Positions 43,115 to 52,272 of a stretch of 62,303 nt of DNA are shown here, in pieces. This DNA comes from Desulfobacula sp. (lineage in GTDB: Bacteria; Desulfobacterota; Desulfobacteria; Desulfobacterales; Desulfobacteraceae), in the NCBI GenBank assembly GCA_013792075.1, contig VMSR01000301.1:1-62303 (forward strand), in the 5' to 3' direction. Under the pieces are notes generated by a model. The model was given only the letters and a program-made list of their open reading frames with translations, was not told where the DNA came from and made no database searches. How positions within the stretch are numbered: the first letter of the stretch is position 1; the number at the start of each line of letters is the position of its first letter. A program made the translations under genes and the position numbers.

Positions 43115-46100
43115 TCAGTCTAACTGTCGCCAATAAAACAAACCGCGTTGTTCTGCTGTTTCCCTGACAATGGGAATGGAACCCGAGGTGGAACTAAAGT
43201 ATTTTGCTTCAATATCCGGACCGGTCGTACGCGGTATGGTTACAATCACAGGGCTGAACAATCGCCCGGGAATATATAGCCCTGTTGGCGGTACCAGAAT
43301 CGGGTCCTCGGGCGTGCCGATGTTTATCAAATCATCATCATCAATGAAGCCATCATTGTCAATATCAAACTGCGCTTGGGAAAGCCTGGAACCGGAACAG
43401 GCATTGAGTTCATGAACAATGGAACTGCCGCCCGCGGAACAGGGGGTATCCCTGTTGGGTCTGAAGGTGATGGCAATGACATTGCCGGACCGGATAATCA
43501 CATCGGATATGATCCGTTCATGTCCAGCAGCGCCCTGGTTTATGGGCAAATCAAAATACCAGCCGGCATCTGCCATGGTGCCGGCAGTGGCAGAACCCGG
43601 ATTGGGCTGCTGCCCTGTGGTTGCATCGTCCAGGGTCTCCCAGTTGGCAGAATTGTTGCTCAGGGTTCTGAAATCATTTCCGTTTAAGGTTCTCCAGTCC
43701 ACCTGGGTCTGGGACAACAGCTTAACCGAAGAAGGCTGGTTGGAAAGCCCGGGCCGGTTGAAAGTGCCCAGGTACTCTGTGTTGTCTGCGTCATCTCCAT
43801 AATCCCAGATGCCATAGAGGGTCTGGGAAGAAACATCGGTAAAATCAACATCGCCCATATACCGTCCCGTGCCAAAAACTACCATGTACCCATTTTTTGA
43901 GCAATGCCGCATCACATCCGGCTTGGAGGTGATGGGTTGGGTAAAACCGCTGGCATCCTTTGCCTGGAAAAGAGGCATGGGAGTTATACCATCTTTATAG
44001 GCCACCCCCCAGTCGCTGCTGGAACTTCCCGAAAAATTGAATTTCCATAAATTGCCCTTTAAATCGCCTGCATAGACATAATCCACCCTCAGGTCACCGT
44101 CCACGTCAATGGGGACAGGCGTTGACAGGCCATTGCAGGAATTGACACCCGTATCAATGGTTTTAATCAGTTCACCCGTGGCGGCATTGAGCACAATCAA
44201 CATTGCATGGCCACTGGCACTATTATAACCATTGCCGAAAATCACCACCCACCCGTTTCCCGAAATGGTATCATCATTGGACCGGACCAAAAAGGCTTTG
44301 CTGAAACTATATCCCAGATTGTTCAGTTCGGCCCCAGGAGTGCTGGCCTTGGGATACTCCCATTTCACCCAAGAGCTTGTATTGGCCTCTGTATTGGCTG
44401 CAGGAGAAGTGATATCCAGCATATAATAGCCCCGTCCGCCCTTGCCCAGGCCGCCGACAAGATAGGTATTGTTCCCGATTCTGCCGGCAGAGGGGGTCAG
44501 ATCAACAAAAAATTTATGGGTATAGCTGGTTTCTGTGAGCCGCTTCAAATTGTTGAATACCAGGTTTGGCACATAGGCAAACAGCTCAGCGCCGGTGTTG
44601 GCATCAAAAGCATGGACCATGCCGTCGTTGCTGCCCACATACAGCACATTATTTTCATACAGGGGCGCTGAATGGACAATGTCCCCCAATTGGGAGAATC
44701 GATTCCTGAAGCTGCCACCGTTCTGTGCTTCCAGGGAAGAATCTCCCCTCAGATAGTTGACTTCATTTTCAGTAAGCACTGTCTTTTGGGCTGCGGTGAG
44801 GCTGTTGTACATAAAGGGTATTCCCGAAGATCCGTTAAAGGTGGCAATCTTCCGGCCGGTATTCCAATGCTGGTCTTCCAGCTTGTCTGCTGCCGACCAC
44901 ACAGCTGTATCCCGGATCACTTCCCCGCTGGTTTGATTGATGGCATAGGCTTTTACATCCCCCACCCATCCGTCGGAAGAATAACTGGATTGAAAGATTC
45001 GGGTCCCTGCCTGGAGCTCTTCGCCGTTTACGGAAACGGATGCGTCGGACACGGTTCTGGAATCAATGTTCTGCATCACGGATATCAGCGAATTAACCAG
45101 CTCCTGGGGGTTGGAGGCATTCAGAAAACTGCCCCGGCCATTGACACTGGCATGCCACATGTCATCGATCTTTTGTCGGTCCCCATCCGTGGGGTTCGGC
45201 CAGGTGGGATATACCCGGTTGGCAGGATCGATATTGTACAAATCAAAGTTTGCAGGATTCAGGGTGCCGGTCACCCCAAAGGAAACCGTATAGGTAATCA
45301 TGTGTTGGTAGGTAGCAGGGTCAATAAAACTACTGGGCACCATATTGGCAATGGTATCGGCCAGGTCTTCTTTATAGTATTTCATGGCCACATCGCCCAA
45401 GGTATTTGAATAGGTATCGGCAAAGGGTGCTCCTTCGGTTCCGTCCTGATTCCCCACGTCGGGACTATTGCCATTATAGAACCCATCGGTCATCAATATG
45501 GCAAAACTCTGCTGACAGCCCCCCCCGTCCGCTTCACTGGCGTAGGGAGAGTTGCCCAGGCCTCCGGTGGCACCGTCATCCTTGTCATAGTAGCGCCCCA
45601 CATTTTTAAGGGCCAGGCGCAGCGGGGTTCCGCCTTCGGAGTTGTAATTGTCGTAGAGGCTGGTCAGCAGGCCGGCAGAATTATCCACCGTAACGCCCCC
45701 CTCCTGAACTTTCACCTTCAGGACTGTTTGTATCAGACGGTTTTGGATGGACAAATATCCGATCTGAACCCCCTGCATTAAACTTACAACATTGGCCACA
45801 GCTGCCTTGGCGGCATACTCCCGCCTGCGGTAGTAGGAAAACCAATTGGCAAAATTCTGAAGTTCCTGGGTATAGGTGCGGGCCGTCCCATCTGTATTTT
45901 TCGGAACAATTGCACTTGGAGGAGAACTGACAAGGGTGACTTCCGAAGCAGACATTTTAGGCCCCTCCCCATTCCAGCGGTAATATTTTATGGCCGAACC
46001 TTCAAGGTTCACCAGATAAATCTCGTTGGGATCCGCATCATTGCCCGGATCTGTCTCATCAATCCAGTTGCCGTCTCCATCCGCATCATACCACACGTAA

Positions 46101-47821
46101 TAATGGGCATTTTTGATGGATAAAGAGCCGTCCAATGCATATTGACTGGTCATATCGAGTGTGTTGCTGGAACTCTGGGGATTGGATCTGGCCGATGTGG
46201 GAGAGGCATTTGTCTTGTTGGGCCAGGGAACATACTCCGATGAAGGGTTGTAATACATTTTGTTGTAAATATAAAACTGGGATTTCCAATATTGTTTGTA
46301 ATCACCGGATAAGGCCACCGTGCCTGTACTGGAAGCCTTATTATCCGCCATGTTGAACACATAGGCATAGTCGGACGAGCCCACATTAAAAATCCCATCG
46401 CTCTCATTGGTCATCATCTCCCAGTCCATGGAGCCTGAATCGTCAAGGATAAACATGACATTGGCAGGTGCTGCCTGGATCTGACTGCTCAGCGGCGTGT
46501 CCGCGATATCCACGCAGCTTGTGGGAGGCAACACACTTGAAAAAGTGACCCGGATGGTATGATCGGCGTTCACGGCAGAAAAGGTATGGGAATCAACAGC
46601 TCCCACTGAGGTGCCGTCCACCAGGACATCGGCCACCTGATACCCGGATGCCGGGGTCATGGTAAAAAGTTGATCCGTGCCCCCCAGCACTGAAACCGCT
46701 CCGGTGGGGGAAATGATACCATCGCCTCCGGAACTGGCCGTGATGGTGTACAAAACAGGAATGATGGCAAATCTGGCCAAAATCGTATGGTCCTGGTTGA
46801 CATTGGCAAAAGTATAGGTGGTTATGGCCCCCTGGGAGACACCGTCCACCAGTACATCAGCCACTTCATAGGTCAGATCCGGGGTGATGGTAAAAGTTTG
46901 GCTCTCTTCAAACAACACCGCCACACTGCCTGCAGGAGAGATGCTCCCCCCGGAGTCGGCGCCTGCCGAAATGATATAGGGTCTTTTCTCAAACACGACC
47001 GATATGGCATGGTCTGATCCGATATTGTTAAAGGTATAACTGGTGACAGCCCCCTGGGGGGCTCCGTCCACCAGGACATTTGCCACCTGATACCCGGTAG
47101 CCGGTACCATTGTAAAGGTGTGATCATCCCCCTGGTAAACGGTCTGGCTGCCGGAAGGCGAAATACTGCCATGATCGCCGGCAGTGGCCGTAAGAATATA
47201 AGTGGGAAGGGGTCTGAACGTGACCGAGATACTATGGTCTGCCGCGACATTATTAAAGGTGTAACTGGTGACAGCCCCTGCGGAAACGCCGTCCACCAGA
47301 ACATTATCCACCGTAAATCCCCCGTCCGGAACAATGGTAAAACTCTGGTTATCCCCCTGGGTCACCCGCACGGTGCCGCTGGGGGAAATACTGCCGTTAC
47401 TGCCTGCGGAAGCGGAAATGGTATACTCAACCACTGCACAAGAGTACACTCCGGTCTTGGAGGGTGTCAGATCCCGGCCCTCACCATAAATGGTATAAGG
47501 AGTGGTGCAACCACCGACAGTCTTGAATACGATTGCATAAAAACTATTGTTATTGACATTATAGCTGGTGTTGTGGTTTCTCCAACTGTCCATCAGATCC
47601 CAGCCGCCTCCCGTCCATTTGAAAATCAACCACTGGGCCCCGGCATCCCTCGCTGCCTGGGGTTCAATGTAAACCCTCAGGGTTGCGGCATTCACCTCCC
47701 CTCCAAAGCCGACACACAACACTACCAGCCAGAAAAACAAGATGGATACAAACTTTGCATTCAAATGGCCGGCAGAAGATTTTTTTGATCCTATAGTCTT
47801 GTTCTCTCTGCCTGTATCCAT
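43115..47821 (-). CDS. pilY1: Type IV pilus tip/assembly protein PilY1 with N-terminal repeats
   Basis: A very large (about 1570 residues) exported protein. In order: signal peptide; a beta domain with a GAQWLIFKW motif; four about 70-residue InlB-like repeats (roughly residues 133-427 from this start); a VWA domain with MIDAS D-x-S-x-S in FILDDSGSMD; a beta-propeller C-terminal domain of PilY1 type; and Ca2+ loops IDVDGDLRVD and DIDNDGFIDDDD. PilY1 sits at the pilus tip and controls extension/retraction, often adhesive and Ca-dependent. I favour ATG 47821; ATG 47845, which overlaps the pilX stop (TGATG), is possible. Confidence 0.88.
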   Translation of the reverse strand: MDTGRENKTIGSKKSSAGHLNAKFVSILFFWLVVLCVGFGGEVNAATLRVYIEPQAARDAGAQWLIFKWTGGGWDLMDSWRNHNTSYNVNNNSFYAIVFKTVGGCTTPYTIYGEGRDLTPSKTGVYSCAVVEYTISASAGSNGSISPSGTVRVTQGDNQSFTIVPDGGFTVDNVLVDGVSAGAVTSYTFNNVAADHSISVTFRPLPTYILTATAGDHGSISPSGSQTVYQGDDHTFTMVPATGYQVANVLVDGAPQGAVTSYTFNNIGSDHAISVVFEKRPYIISAGADSGGSISPAGSVAVLFEESQTFTITPDLTYEVADVLVDGVSQGAITTYTFANVNQDHTILARFAIIPVLYTITASSGGDGIISPTGAVSVLGGTDQLFTMTPASGYQVADVLVDGTSVGAVDSHTFSAVNADHTIRVTFSSVLPPTSCVDIADTPLSSQIQAAPANVMFILDDSGSMDWEMMTNESDGIFNVGSSDYAYVFNMADNKASSTGTVALSGDYKQYWKSQFYIYNKMYYNPSSEYVPWPNKTNASPTSARSNPQSSSNTLDMTSQYALDGSLSIKNAHYYVWYDADGDGNWIDETDPGNDADPNEIYLVNLEGSAIKYYRWNGEGPKMSASEVTLVSSPPSAIVPKNTDGTARTYTQELQNFANWFSYYRRREYAAKAAVANVVSLMQGVQIGYLSIQNRLIQTVLKVKVQEGGVTVDNSAGLLTSLYDNYNSEGGTPLRLALKNVGRYYDKDDGATGGLGNSPYASEADGGGCQQSFAILMTDGFYNGNSPDVGNQDGTEGAPFADTYSNTLGDVAMKYYKEDLADTIANMVPSSFIDPATYQHMITYTVSFGVTGTLNPANFDLYNIDPANRVYPTWPNPTDGDRQKIDDMWHASVNGRGSFLNASNPQELVNSLISVMQNIDSRTVSDASVSVNGEELQAGTRIFQSSYSSDGWVGDVKAYAINQTSGEVIRDTAVWSAADKLEDQHWNTGRKIATFNGSSGIPFMYNSLTAAQKTVLTENEVNYLRGDSSLEAQNGGSFRNRFSQLGDIVHSAPLYENNVLYVGSNDGMVHAFDANTGAELFAYVPNLVFNNLKRLTETSYTHKFFVDLTPSAGRIGNNTYLVGGLGKGGRGYYMLDITSPAANTEANTSSWVKWEYPKASTPGAELNNLGYSFSKAFLVRSNDDTISGNGWVVIFGNGYNSASGHAMLIVLNAATGELIKTIDTGVNSCNGLSTPVPIDVDGDLRVDYVYAGDLKGNLWKFNFSGSSSSDWGVAYKDGITPMPLFQAKDASGFTQPITSKPDVMRHCSKNGYMVVFGTGRYMGDVDFTDVSSQTLYGIWDYGDDADNTEYLGTFNRPGLSNQPSSVKLLSQTQVDWRTLNGNDFRTLSNNSANWETLDDATTGQQPNPGSATAGTMADAGWYFDLPINQGAAGHERIISDVIIRSGNVIAITFRPNRDTPCSAGGSSIVHELNACSGSRLSQAQFDIDNDGFIDDDDLINIGTPEDPILVPPTGLYIPGRLFSPVIVTIPRTTGPDIEAKYFSSTSGSIPIVRETAEQRGLFYWRQLD
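46541..47425 (-). repeat. Four imperfect tandem repeats inside pilY1
   Basis: Four units of roughly 210-225 bases encode YTISA-ATAG-DGSISP-(S/T)G...GYQVADVLVDG(V/A)SxGA-YTFxNVxxDHxI-VxF. Protein identity between units is high enough that recent unequal crossing-over is likely. The pattern resembles InlB B-repeats (sugar-binding or stalk modules). Confidence 0.75.
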
Positions 47822-47844
47822 TGTCCTTCCCCCTTTTTTTTCCA

Positions 47845-48399
47845 TCAATGTCGTTTCTTATATCCAACCTCAATGATAACATACCCGTTGCCGTTGGTAG
47901 TATCATCGCTCATCCCGCGAACCGTATAGTCATACAGATTGCTTCCCTGGCTCATGTCCAATGAAGCGCCCTGGGCAATACCCCCTTCCAACACCGAAAA
48001 TTGTATGGTTCCCCTCAGGCCCGCACTGATGACAGATGCCGAGGAATTGGTGCCCACACTCCAGGCCGTTGGAACGGTCATACTCGGCACCGTATAATTG
48101 TTTACATCTGCCAGTGTTTCTGATTTCAACCAGCTTAATTGAAAATCACGATCGTCCAGTATGGTTTCAGCCGTAATTTCCAATTGCTGTGCCCCTTCCT
48201 GGGCTGCAGATTCTGCCTGGTAAAAATTTTCCTGGAAGAGACGTTCGTTCCGGACGATTGTCAGCTCTGTTGAGGTGTTGTTGACGGAAGAAATACCGAT
48301 GATACTCAGAACCGCCATTATGATCATTACCAGGACCAGGGCGGATCCCCGCTCGTTTTCCAGGATATTTTCACTCTTCATGCCCGTCATTGTTATCAT
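47845..48399 (-). CDS. pilX: Minor pilin assembly protein PilX-like
   Basis: 184 residues. The N-terminus NERGSALVLVMIIMAVLSIIGISS is the PilX_N motif, replacing the usual Phe+1 prepilin start. C-terminal half is beta-rich (SVLEGGIAQGASLDMSQ; YVIIEVGYKKRH). PilX-like proteins help form the initiating minor-pilin complex with PilV, PilW, FimT and PilY1, all found here in order. ATG 48399 overlaps the pilV stop by four bases. Confidence 0.85.
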   Translation of the reverse strand: MITMTGMKSENILENERGSALVLVMIIMAVLSIIGISSVNNTSTELTIVRNERLFQENFYQAESAAQEGAQQLEITAETILDDRDFQLSWLKSETLADVNNYTVPSMTVPTAWSVGTNSSASVISAGLRGTIQFSVLEGGIAQGASLDMSQGSNLYDYTVRGMSDDTTNGNGYVIIEVGYKKRH

Positions 48400-48827
48400 C
48401 CCCTTGCCTTGGTAAAGGTAATATCGGAACGGATTTTCCCAAAAACATCCCGTACGCGTACACGGATCTCTTTTAAATCAATGACCGCGTCTGCAGGGCT
48501 CAGATCAATATCCTGAATCACCCGCCATTCCAGCAAGTAACCGACCGGGATAGCCGGCATGCCGGCGGATGTCACAACCGTGTAGCCGTCTGCTGTGGTT
48601 GCACTTGCATTGGTAATGGAGGCAAAGGGCCCCATGAGAAAGGACTCGATCTGACTCTGTGCCCCCAGCTGGGCCTCGGTAAACTTAACGGCATTGGCAT
48701 TTCCCTGGGTTGAAGAGATCTGCATGCCGGCAATCCCCAGAATACCAATGGCCAGGATCGCCAGGGCAATCATGACCTCCAGCAGTGTAAATCCTTTTTG
48801 GTTTGGATTAAAATTCATTTCATTCAT
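48396..48827 (-). CDS. pilV: Minor pilin PilV-like
   Basis: Prepilin with the leader/TM motif KGFTLLEVMIALAILAIGILGIAG (cleavage before F; E5 in position +5). 143 residues after start correction: ATG 48827 has GGAGGA seven bases upstream, while the frame start at 48845 lacks a ribosome site. The body is beta-rich. Part of fimT-pilW-pilV-pilX-pilY1. Confidence 0.85.
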   Translation of the reverse strand: MNEMNFNPNQKGFTLLEVMIALAILAIGILGIAGMQISSTQGNANAVKFTEAQLGAQSQIESFLMGPFASITNASATTADGYTVVTSAGMPAIPVGYLLEWRVIQDIDLSPADAVIDLKEIRVRVRDVFGKIRSDITFTKARG

Positions 48828-48852
48828 TAAAAAATCCTCCCCCATGCATAGT

Positions 48853-49566
48853 CTATAGATTCAAATTCCGGCATTGAACAATGGTCGAAACGGTTCGCGT
48901 TGCGTTCTGGATGGTATGGTCAACCTCCCCTGTATCCACCTGGGCCGTGATGTTGATCTGGATGGCTGCAATGCTATTGACGTTAACGGGCGGGGCCAGA
49001 ACAGTTCCTGCGGAATTCAGGTATACAAAAGAAAATCCGGCAGGCAGGATATTCTCGGCAATGGCCTGGACATTGCCAGACCCGATTCTCATTCCAAGGT
49101 TATTTAGCCCTAACACCGCAGAGTCATACAGGTAAAAAGAAATACTTTTTAATTCCCCTGATTCGTCAACCGTGCCGTCAGCCGTGTCTGCAAACCCGTC
49201 ACCATTCGTATCCTGTGCATTGTCCTGACCGTCGTCATCGGCCACCAAGGTAAAGGTCAGGGGACTTGCACTGCTTGCGCCGGTGCCGGCACTGACAATA
49301 CCGGCACCGGAAGAGCCGCCATAGGGATCATAGCCTGCCATGCGGATTTCCCGGGCCATGATATAGAGTCCGGCCCGGATATGCTGCTGCATCTCCACCA
49401 CCTGTTTCTGGGAAAGATGGGCTTCCTGTTGCCCGGTATAGGAGGAAATGATGCCGGCAATCACAATACCGACCAGGGCCATGGCCACCATGAGCTCGAT
49501 AAGGGTAAATCCCCTATTGCCGATCCCTCTGGTTTTTATGCTTGTTGTGTCCATTTGTGATACCAT
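48853..49566 (-). CDS. pilW: Minor pilin PilW-like
   Basis: Prepilin with RGFTLIELMVAMALVGIVIAGIISSY and E+5, 237 residues. The body contains an acidic loop DTNGDGFADTADGTVDES that could bind calcium. ATG overlaps the fimT stop (TAATG). By family it joins the tip minor-pilin complex. Confidence 0.85.
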   Translation of the reverse strand: MVSQMDTTSIKTRGIGNRGFTLIELMVAMALVGIVIAGIISSYTGQQEAHLSQKQVVEMQQHIRAGLYIMAREIRMAGYDPYGGSSGAGIVSAGTGASSASPLTFTLVADDDGQDNAQDTNGDGFADTADGTVDESGELKSISFYLYDSAVLGLNNLGMRIGSGNVQAIAENILPAGFSFVYLNSAGTVLAPPVNVNSIAAIQINITAQVDTGEVDHTIQNATRTVSTIVQCRNLNL

Positions 49567-50051
49567 TACTCCACCCTGATATTGCCAAGAGTATTGAGCA
49601 CAATTTTCTTTGACCGGGTTGCATCTTTTGTAAGGATGATCTCACCACCGGTTATGGGTTCCAGAAACCCCCTGTTGTCAAACCCGAATGTATTGGAACC
49701 AAAATTACTGCTGATTTCAAGCCCCTCATCCCTTACATTCGTTTTACTTATGAGTTCGGGTAAATCCAGGGCCCAGTTTCTCGGACTATTGTCCACAAAT
49801 GTCGTATAGATATCAAGAACCGGGTCTATGATCATAACGGTTCTGGCATTTTCTTTGATGGCCCGGAGCTTTAAATTCTGCAAACTTGAAACCACTGCCC
49901 TGCAGCCACTCCTGAGTTTGTATTCTTTTATCATATCACCCATGCTCGGGATTGCCAGGACCGAAACAATACCAATGACGGCCACAACCACCATCAGTTC
50001 GATCAATGTGAATCCTGCTTCGGACCTATTTACACCCATAACCATCCCCAT
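49566..50051 (-). CDS. GspH/FimT-type pseudopilin
   Basis: 161-residue prepilin, AGFTLIELMVVVAVIGIVSVLAIPSM, with E+5 and the GspH domain body (GCRAVVSSLQNLKLRAIKEN; GFDNRGFLEPITGGEI). FimT/GspH is the first protein of the minor-pilin operon, downstream of a sigma-54-like promoter. Start at 50051 is the first of three nearby ATG codons; exact choice unclear. Confidence 0.85.
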   Translation of the reverse strand: MGMVMGVNRSEAGFTLIELMVVVAVIGIVSVLAIPSMGDMIKEYKLRSGCRAVVSSLQNLKLRAIKENARTVMIIDPVLDIYTTFVDNSPRNWALDLPELISKTNVRDEGLEISSNFGSNTFGFDNRGFLEPITGGEIILTKDATRSKKIVLNTLGNIRVE

Positions 50052-50094
50052 GGATTTCTTCGGCTTAATTGTTTAAAAACAATAAAAATAAACT

Positions 50095-50110
50095 TGCAAG
50101 AACAATGCTA
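50095..50110 (-). promoter_or_regulatory. Sigma-54-like promoter of the minor-pilin operon
   Basis: The minus strand reads TAGCATTGTTCTTGCA: GCA near -24 and TTGCA near -12, with the required spacing, against consensus TGGCAC-N5-TTGC (one mismatch in the -24 GG). Initiation near 50083 leaves a leader of about 30 bases before fimT. Pilin genes of many bacteria are sigma-54 dependent. Confidence 0.45.
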
Positions 50111-50420
50111 TGATAACAATATATAGTCAAAATCCATAAAAACACAAGGTGATTGTATACAAAACAAGGGATCTGACAGGTGTTGAACATTTTGAACCAT
50201 CGATTTCCATGGACAAGACCACTGATGAAATAACACCACAATCTGTGAAATAAAACAGCTTTTTATGGGTGTGCATCGTTTTTGTTTGTGTTAAGAATAC
50301 TGTAAAATGTTATCGACAAGACAATTCTTGTCAATGTTCCGGGTTTTTCCCCATGGTAATCCAAACACAAGATAGAACACCAGTACATGGAAAAAGTGCT
50401 TACACAAAAACGATTGCCCG

Positions 50421-50450
50421 TTGACAAACACAATTTGAACATCGTATTGA
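50421..50450 (+). promoter_or_regulatory. Sigma-70-like promoter for the polysaccharide operon
   Basis: TTGACA (50421-50426), 18-base spacer and TATTGA (50445-50450), which is a weak -10. Initiation near 50457 leaves a leader of about 79 bases before the first gene. Confidence 0.35.
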
Positions 50451-50535
50451 AGCCTTATCTTTGCTTTTCTTTCCTGGCATGGATTCTGCTGTTATTTTTT
50501 AAAAACAGCAGAACAATAAATAAAGAGGAGACTCA

Positions 50536-51492
50536 GTGTATAAAAACCAGACAATTTGCGTTGTGGTTCCGGCATATAATGAAGCCACCCAAATAGGATC
50601 AGTGATTGAAACCATGCCGGAATATGTGGATGCCATCATGATAGTTGATGATGCCAGTACAGATGACACCCTATCTGTCGTCAAAACATGCCAGAAGAAA
50701 ACGGCGGCGCTGTTTCTGATCGGGCACAAGACAAACCAGGGGTGTGGCGGTGCACTGGTCAGCGGATACCAGTGGGCAAAAGAGAACCATTATGACATAA
50801 CGGTCCGGATGGACGGTGACGGGCAGATGAATCCGGATGACCTTGAAGCACTTTTAAATCCAGTTGCTGACGGCACGGCAGATTATTCAAAGGGCAATCG
50901 ATTTTTTTCCGGAAAGGCCTATGAGATAATGCCCAAACTCAGATTTTTTGGAACGGCCTTTTTATCCCTTTTAACAAAAATAGTATCCGGATACTGGCAT
51001 GTGTCGGATTTCCAATCCGGCTTTACGGCCATTAACAAAAAAGCCCTGCACGCCATTGACTGGACCCAAATGTACAAAGGCTATGGCCAGCCCAATGACC
51101 AGCTCATTTTATTAAATGTCCACAATTTTAAAGTTGCAGATGTACCGGTTGATCCTATCTACAATGTGGGAGAGGTTTCCGGCATCAAAATTAAAAAGGT
51201 CATTTTCACCTTAAGCTGGCTTTTGTTCAAACGCTTTTTCTGGCGGTTAAAAGAAAAATATATTATCCGGGATTTTCATCCTTTGGTATTTTTTTATGGC
51301 CTGGGCATTTTCCTTGGCGGCTTTTCCTTTCTTCTTTTCATCCGCGTGTTTTACATCTGGGTCCTGACATCCCATATTCCTGCAATTAACGCTTTGGCAG
51401 CCTTTTCCTCTTTTATGGCATCTGCTCAGTTTTCCCTGTTTGCCATGTGGTTTGACATGGAGGCCAATAAACATTTAAAAATGGAGCAATGA
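50536..51492 (+). CDS. Family 2 glycosyltransferase with two C-terminal membrane helices
   Basis: GT-A fold: VVVPAYNEATQIGSVI, IVDDASTDDT, GHKTNQGCGGAL and the DxD-like VRMDGDGQM. Two membrane helices near residues 245-305. Resembles dolichyl-phosphate or undecaprenyl-phosphate sugar transferases. GTG 50536 is the start: GGAG five bases before it. 318 residues. First gene of the sugar locus; abuts rfbF directly. Confidence 0.88.
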   Translation: MYKNQTICVVVPAYNEATQIGSVIETMPEYVDAIMIVDDASTDDTLSVVKTCQKKTAALFLIGHKTNQGCGGALVSGYQWAKENHYDITVRMDGDGQMNPDDLEALLNPVADGTADYSKGNRFFSGKAYEIMPKLRFFGTAFLSLLTKIVSGYWHVSDFQSGFTAINKKALHAIDWTQMYKGYGQPNDQLILLNVHNFKVADVPVDPIYNVGEVSGIKIKKVIFTLSWLLFKRFFWRLKEKYIIRDFHPLVFFYGLGIFLGGFSFLLFIRVFYIWVLTSHIPAINALAAFSSFMASAQFSLFAMWFDMEANKHLKMEQ

Positions 51493-52272
51493 ATGACAAC
51501 CAAGGTCGTAATTTTGTGCGGCGGGATGGGAACCCGACTTAAGGAAGAAACAGAATATCGCCCCAAACCGATGGTTCAAATCGGCGGCAGACCCATCCTG
51601 TGGCATATCATGAATATCTTTGCTTCCCATGGGTTAAAAGAATTTGTTTTATGCCTTGGGTATAAAGGTGAAATGATAAAAGAATATTTTCAAAATTTTG
51701 GAATACACAACAATGATTTTACCATCAAAATGTCCCACCCCCAAGACATTACCTATCATAGCGACAATACCATAGACTGGACCATAACCCTTGCGGATAC
51801 AGGCGCCGCCTCCCTGAAGGGCGCTCGTTTAAAAAAGATAGAAAAATATATAGATGATGATATTTTCCTCACCTCATATGGGGACAGCCTTGGAAATATT
51901 GATGTTTCATCTTTGATCGATTTCCATAAACGCCATGGCAAAATTGCCACCATCACTGGCATCAATCCCACTTCCCGTTTTGGTGAAATTAAATTCAAAG
52001 GGGACAAGGTCATCAGCTTCCGGGAAAAACCGAAATCCCTAAAAACCCTTGTCAATGGAGGTTTCATGGTTTTTCGCAAGGAAATATTCAATTATTTGAC
52101 AGATGCGGATACCTGTGACCTGGAATACGGCCCCCTTGAAAAATTAGCCAGAGACGGACAATTGATGATTTTCAAGCATGAAGGATTCTGGGCTTGCATG
52201 GATACCATACGGGACATGGAATATTTAAATGAATTGTGGAATTCCAATAATGCAGGATGGGTTTTGCATTGA
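51493..52272 (+). CDS. rfbF: Glucose-1-phosphate cytidylyltransferase
   Basis: Makes CDP-glucose from glucose-1-phosphate and CTP. Begins VVILCGGMGTRLKEETEYRPKPMV, the class signature; YGDSLGNIDV carries the metal-binding Asp and NGGFMVF the base contact. 259 residues, normal. Start directly after the previous stop; end overlaps rfbG by 16 bases. Committed step to CDP-deoxysugars. Confidence 0.95.
   Translation: MTTKVVILCGGMGTRLKEETEYRPKPMVQIGGRPILWHIMNIFASHGLKEFVLCLGYKGEMIKEYFQNFGIHNNDFTIKMSHPQDITYHSDNTIDWTITLADTGAASLKGARLKKIEKYIDDDIFLTSYGDSLGNIDVSSLIDFHKRHGKIATITGINPTSRFGEIKFKGDKVISFREKPKSLKTLVNGGFMVFRKEIFNYLTDADTCDLEYGPLEKLARDGQLMIFKHEGFWACMDTIRDMEYLNELWNSNNAGWVLH

Larger units (their letters stand above)
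50052..50535. other. 484-base intergenic region between the pilin and polysaccharide operons
   Basis: Divergent gap with no convincing gene. It holds a sigma-54-like element (50095-50110, minus), a sigma-70-like promoter (50421-50450, plus) and an inverted repeat GACAAG-N6-CTTGTC (50315-50332). AT-rich. The apparent ORF 50387-50596 overlaps the following start and is rejected. Confidence 0.6.

Noticed and set aside
50387-50596. Plus-strand 69-residue ORF before the first glycosyltransferase gene
   Set aside because: It overlaps that gene out of frame, lacks a ribosome-binding site, and has no coding-like pattern.
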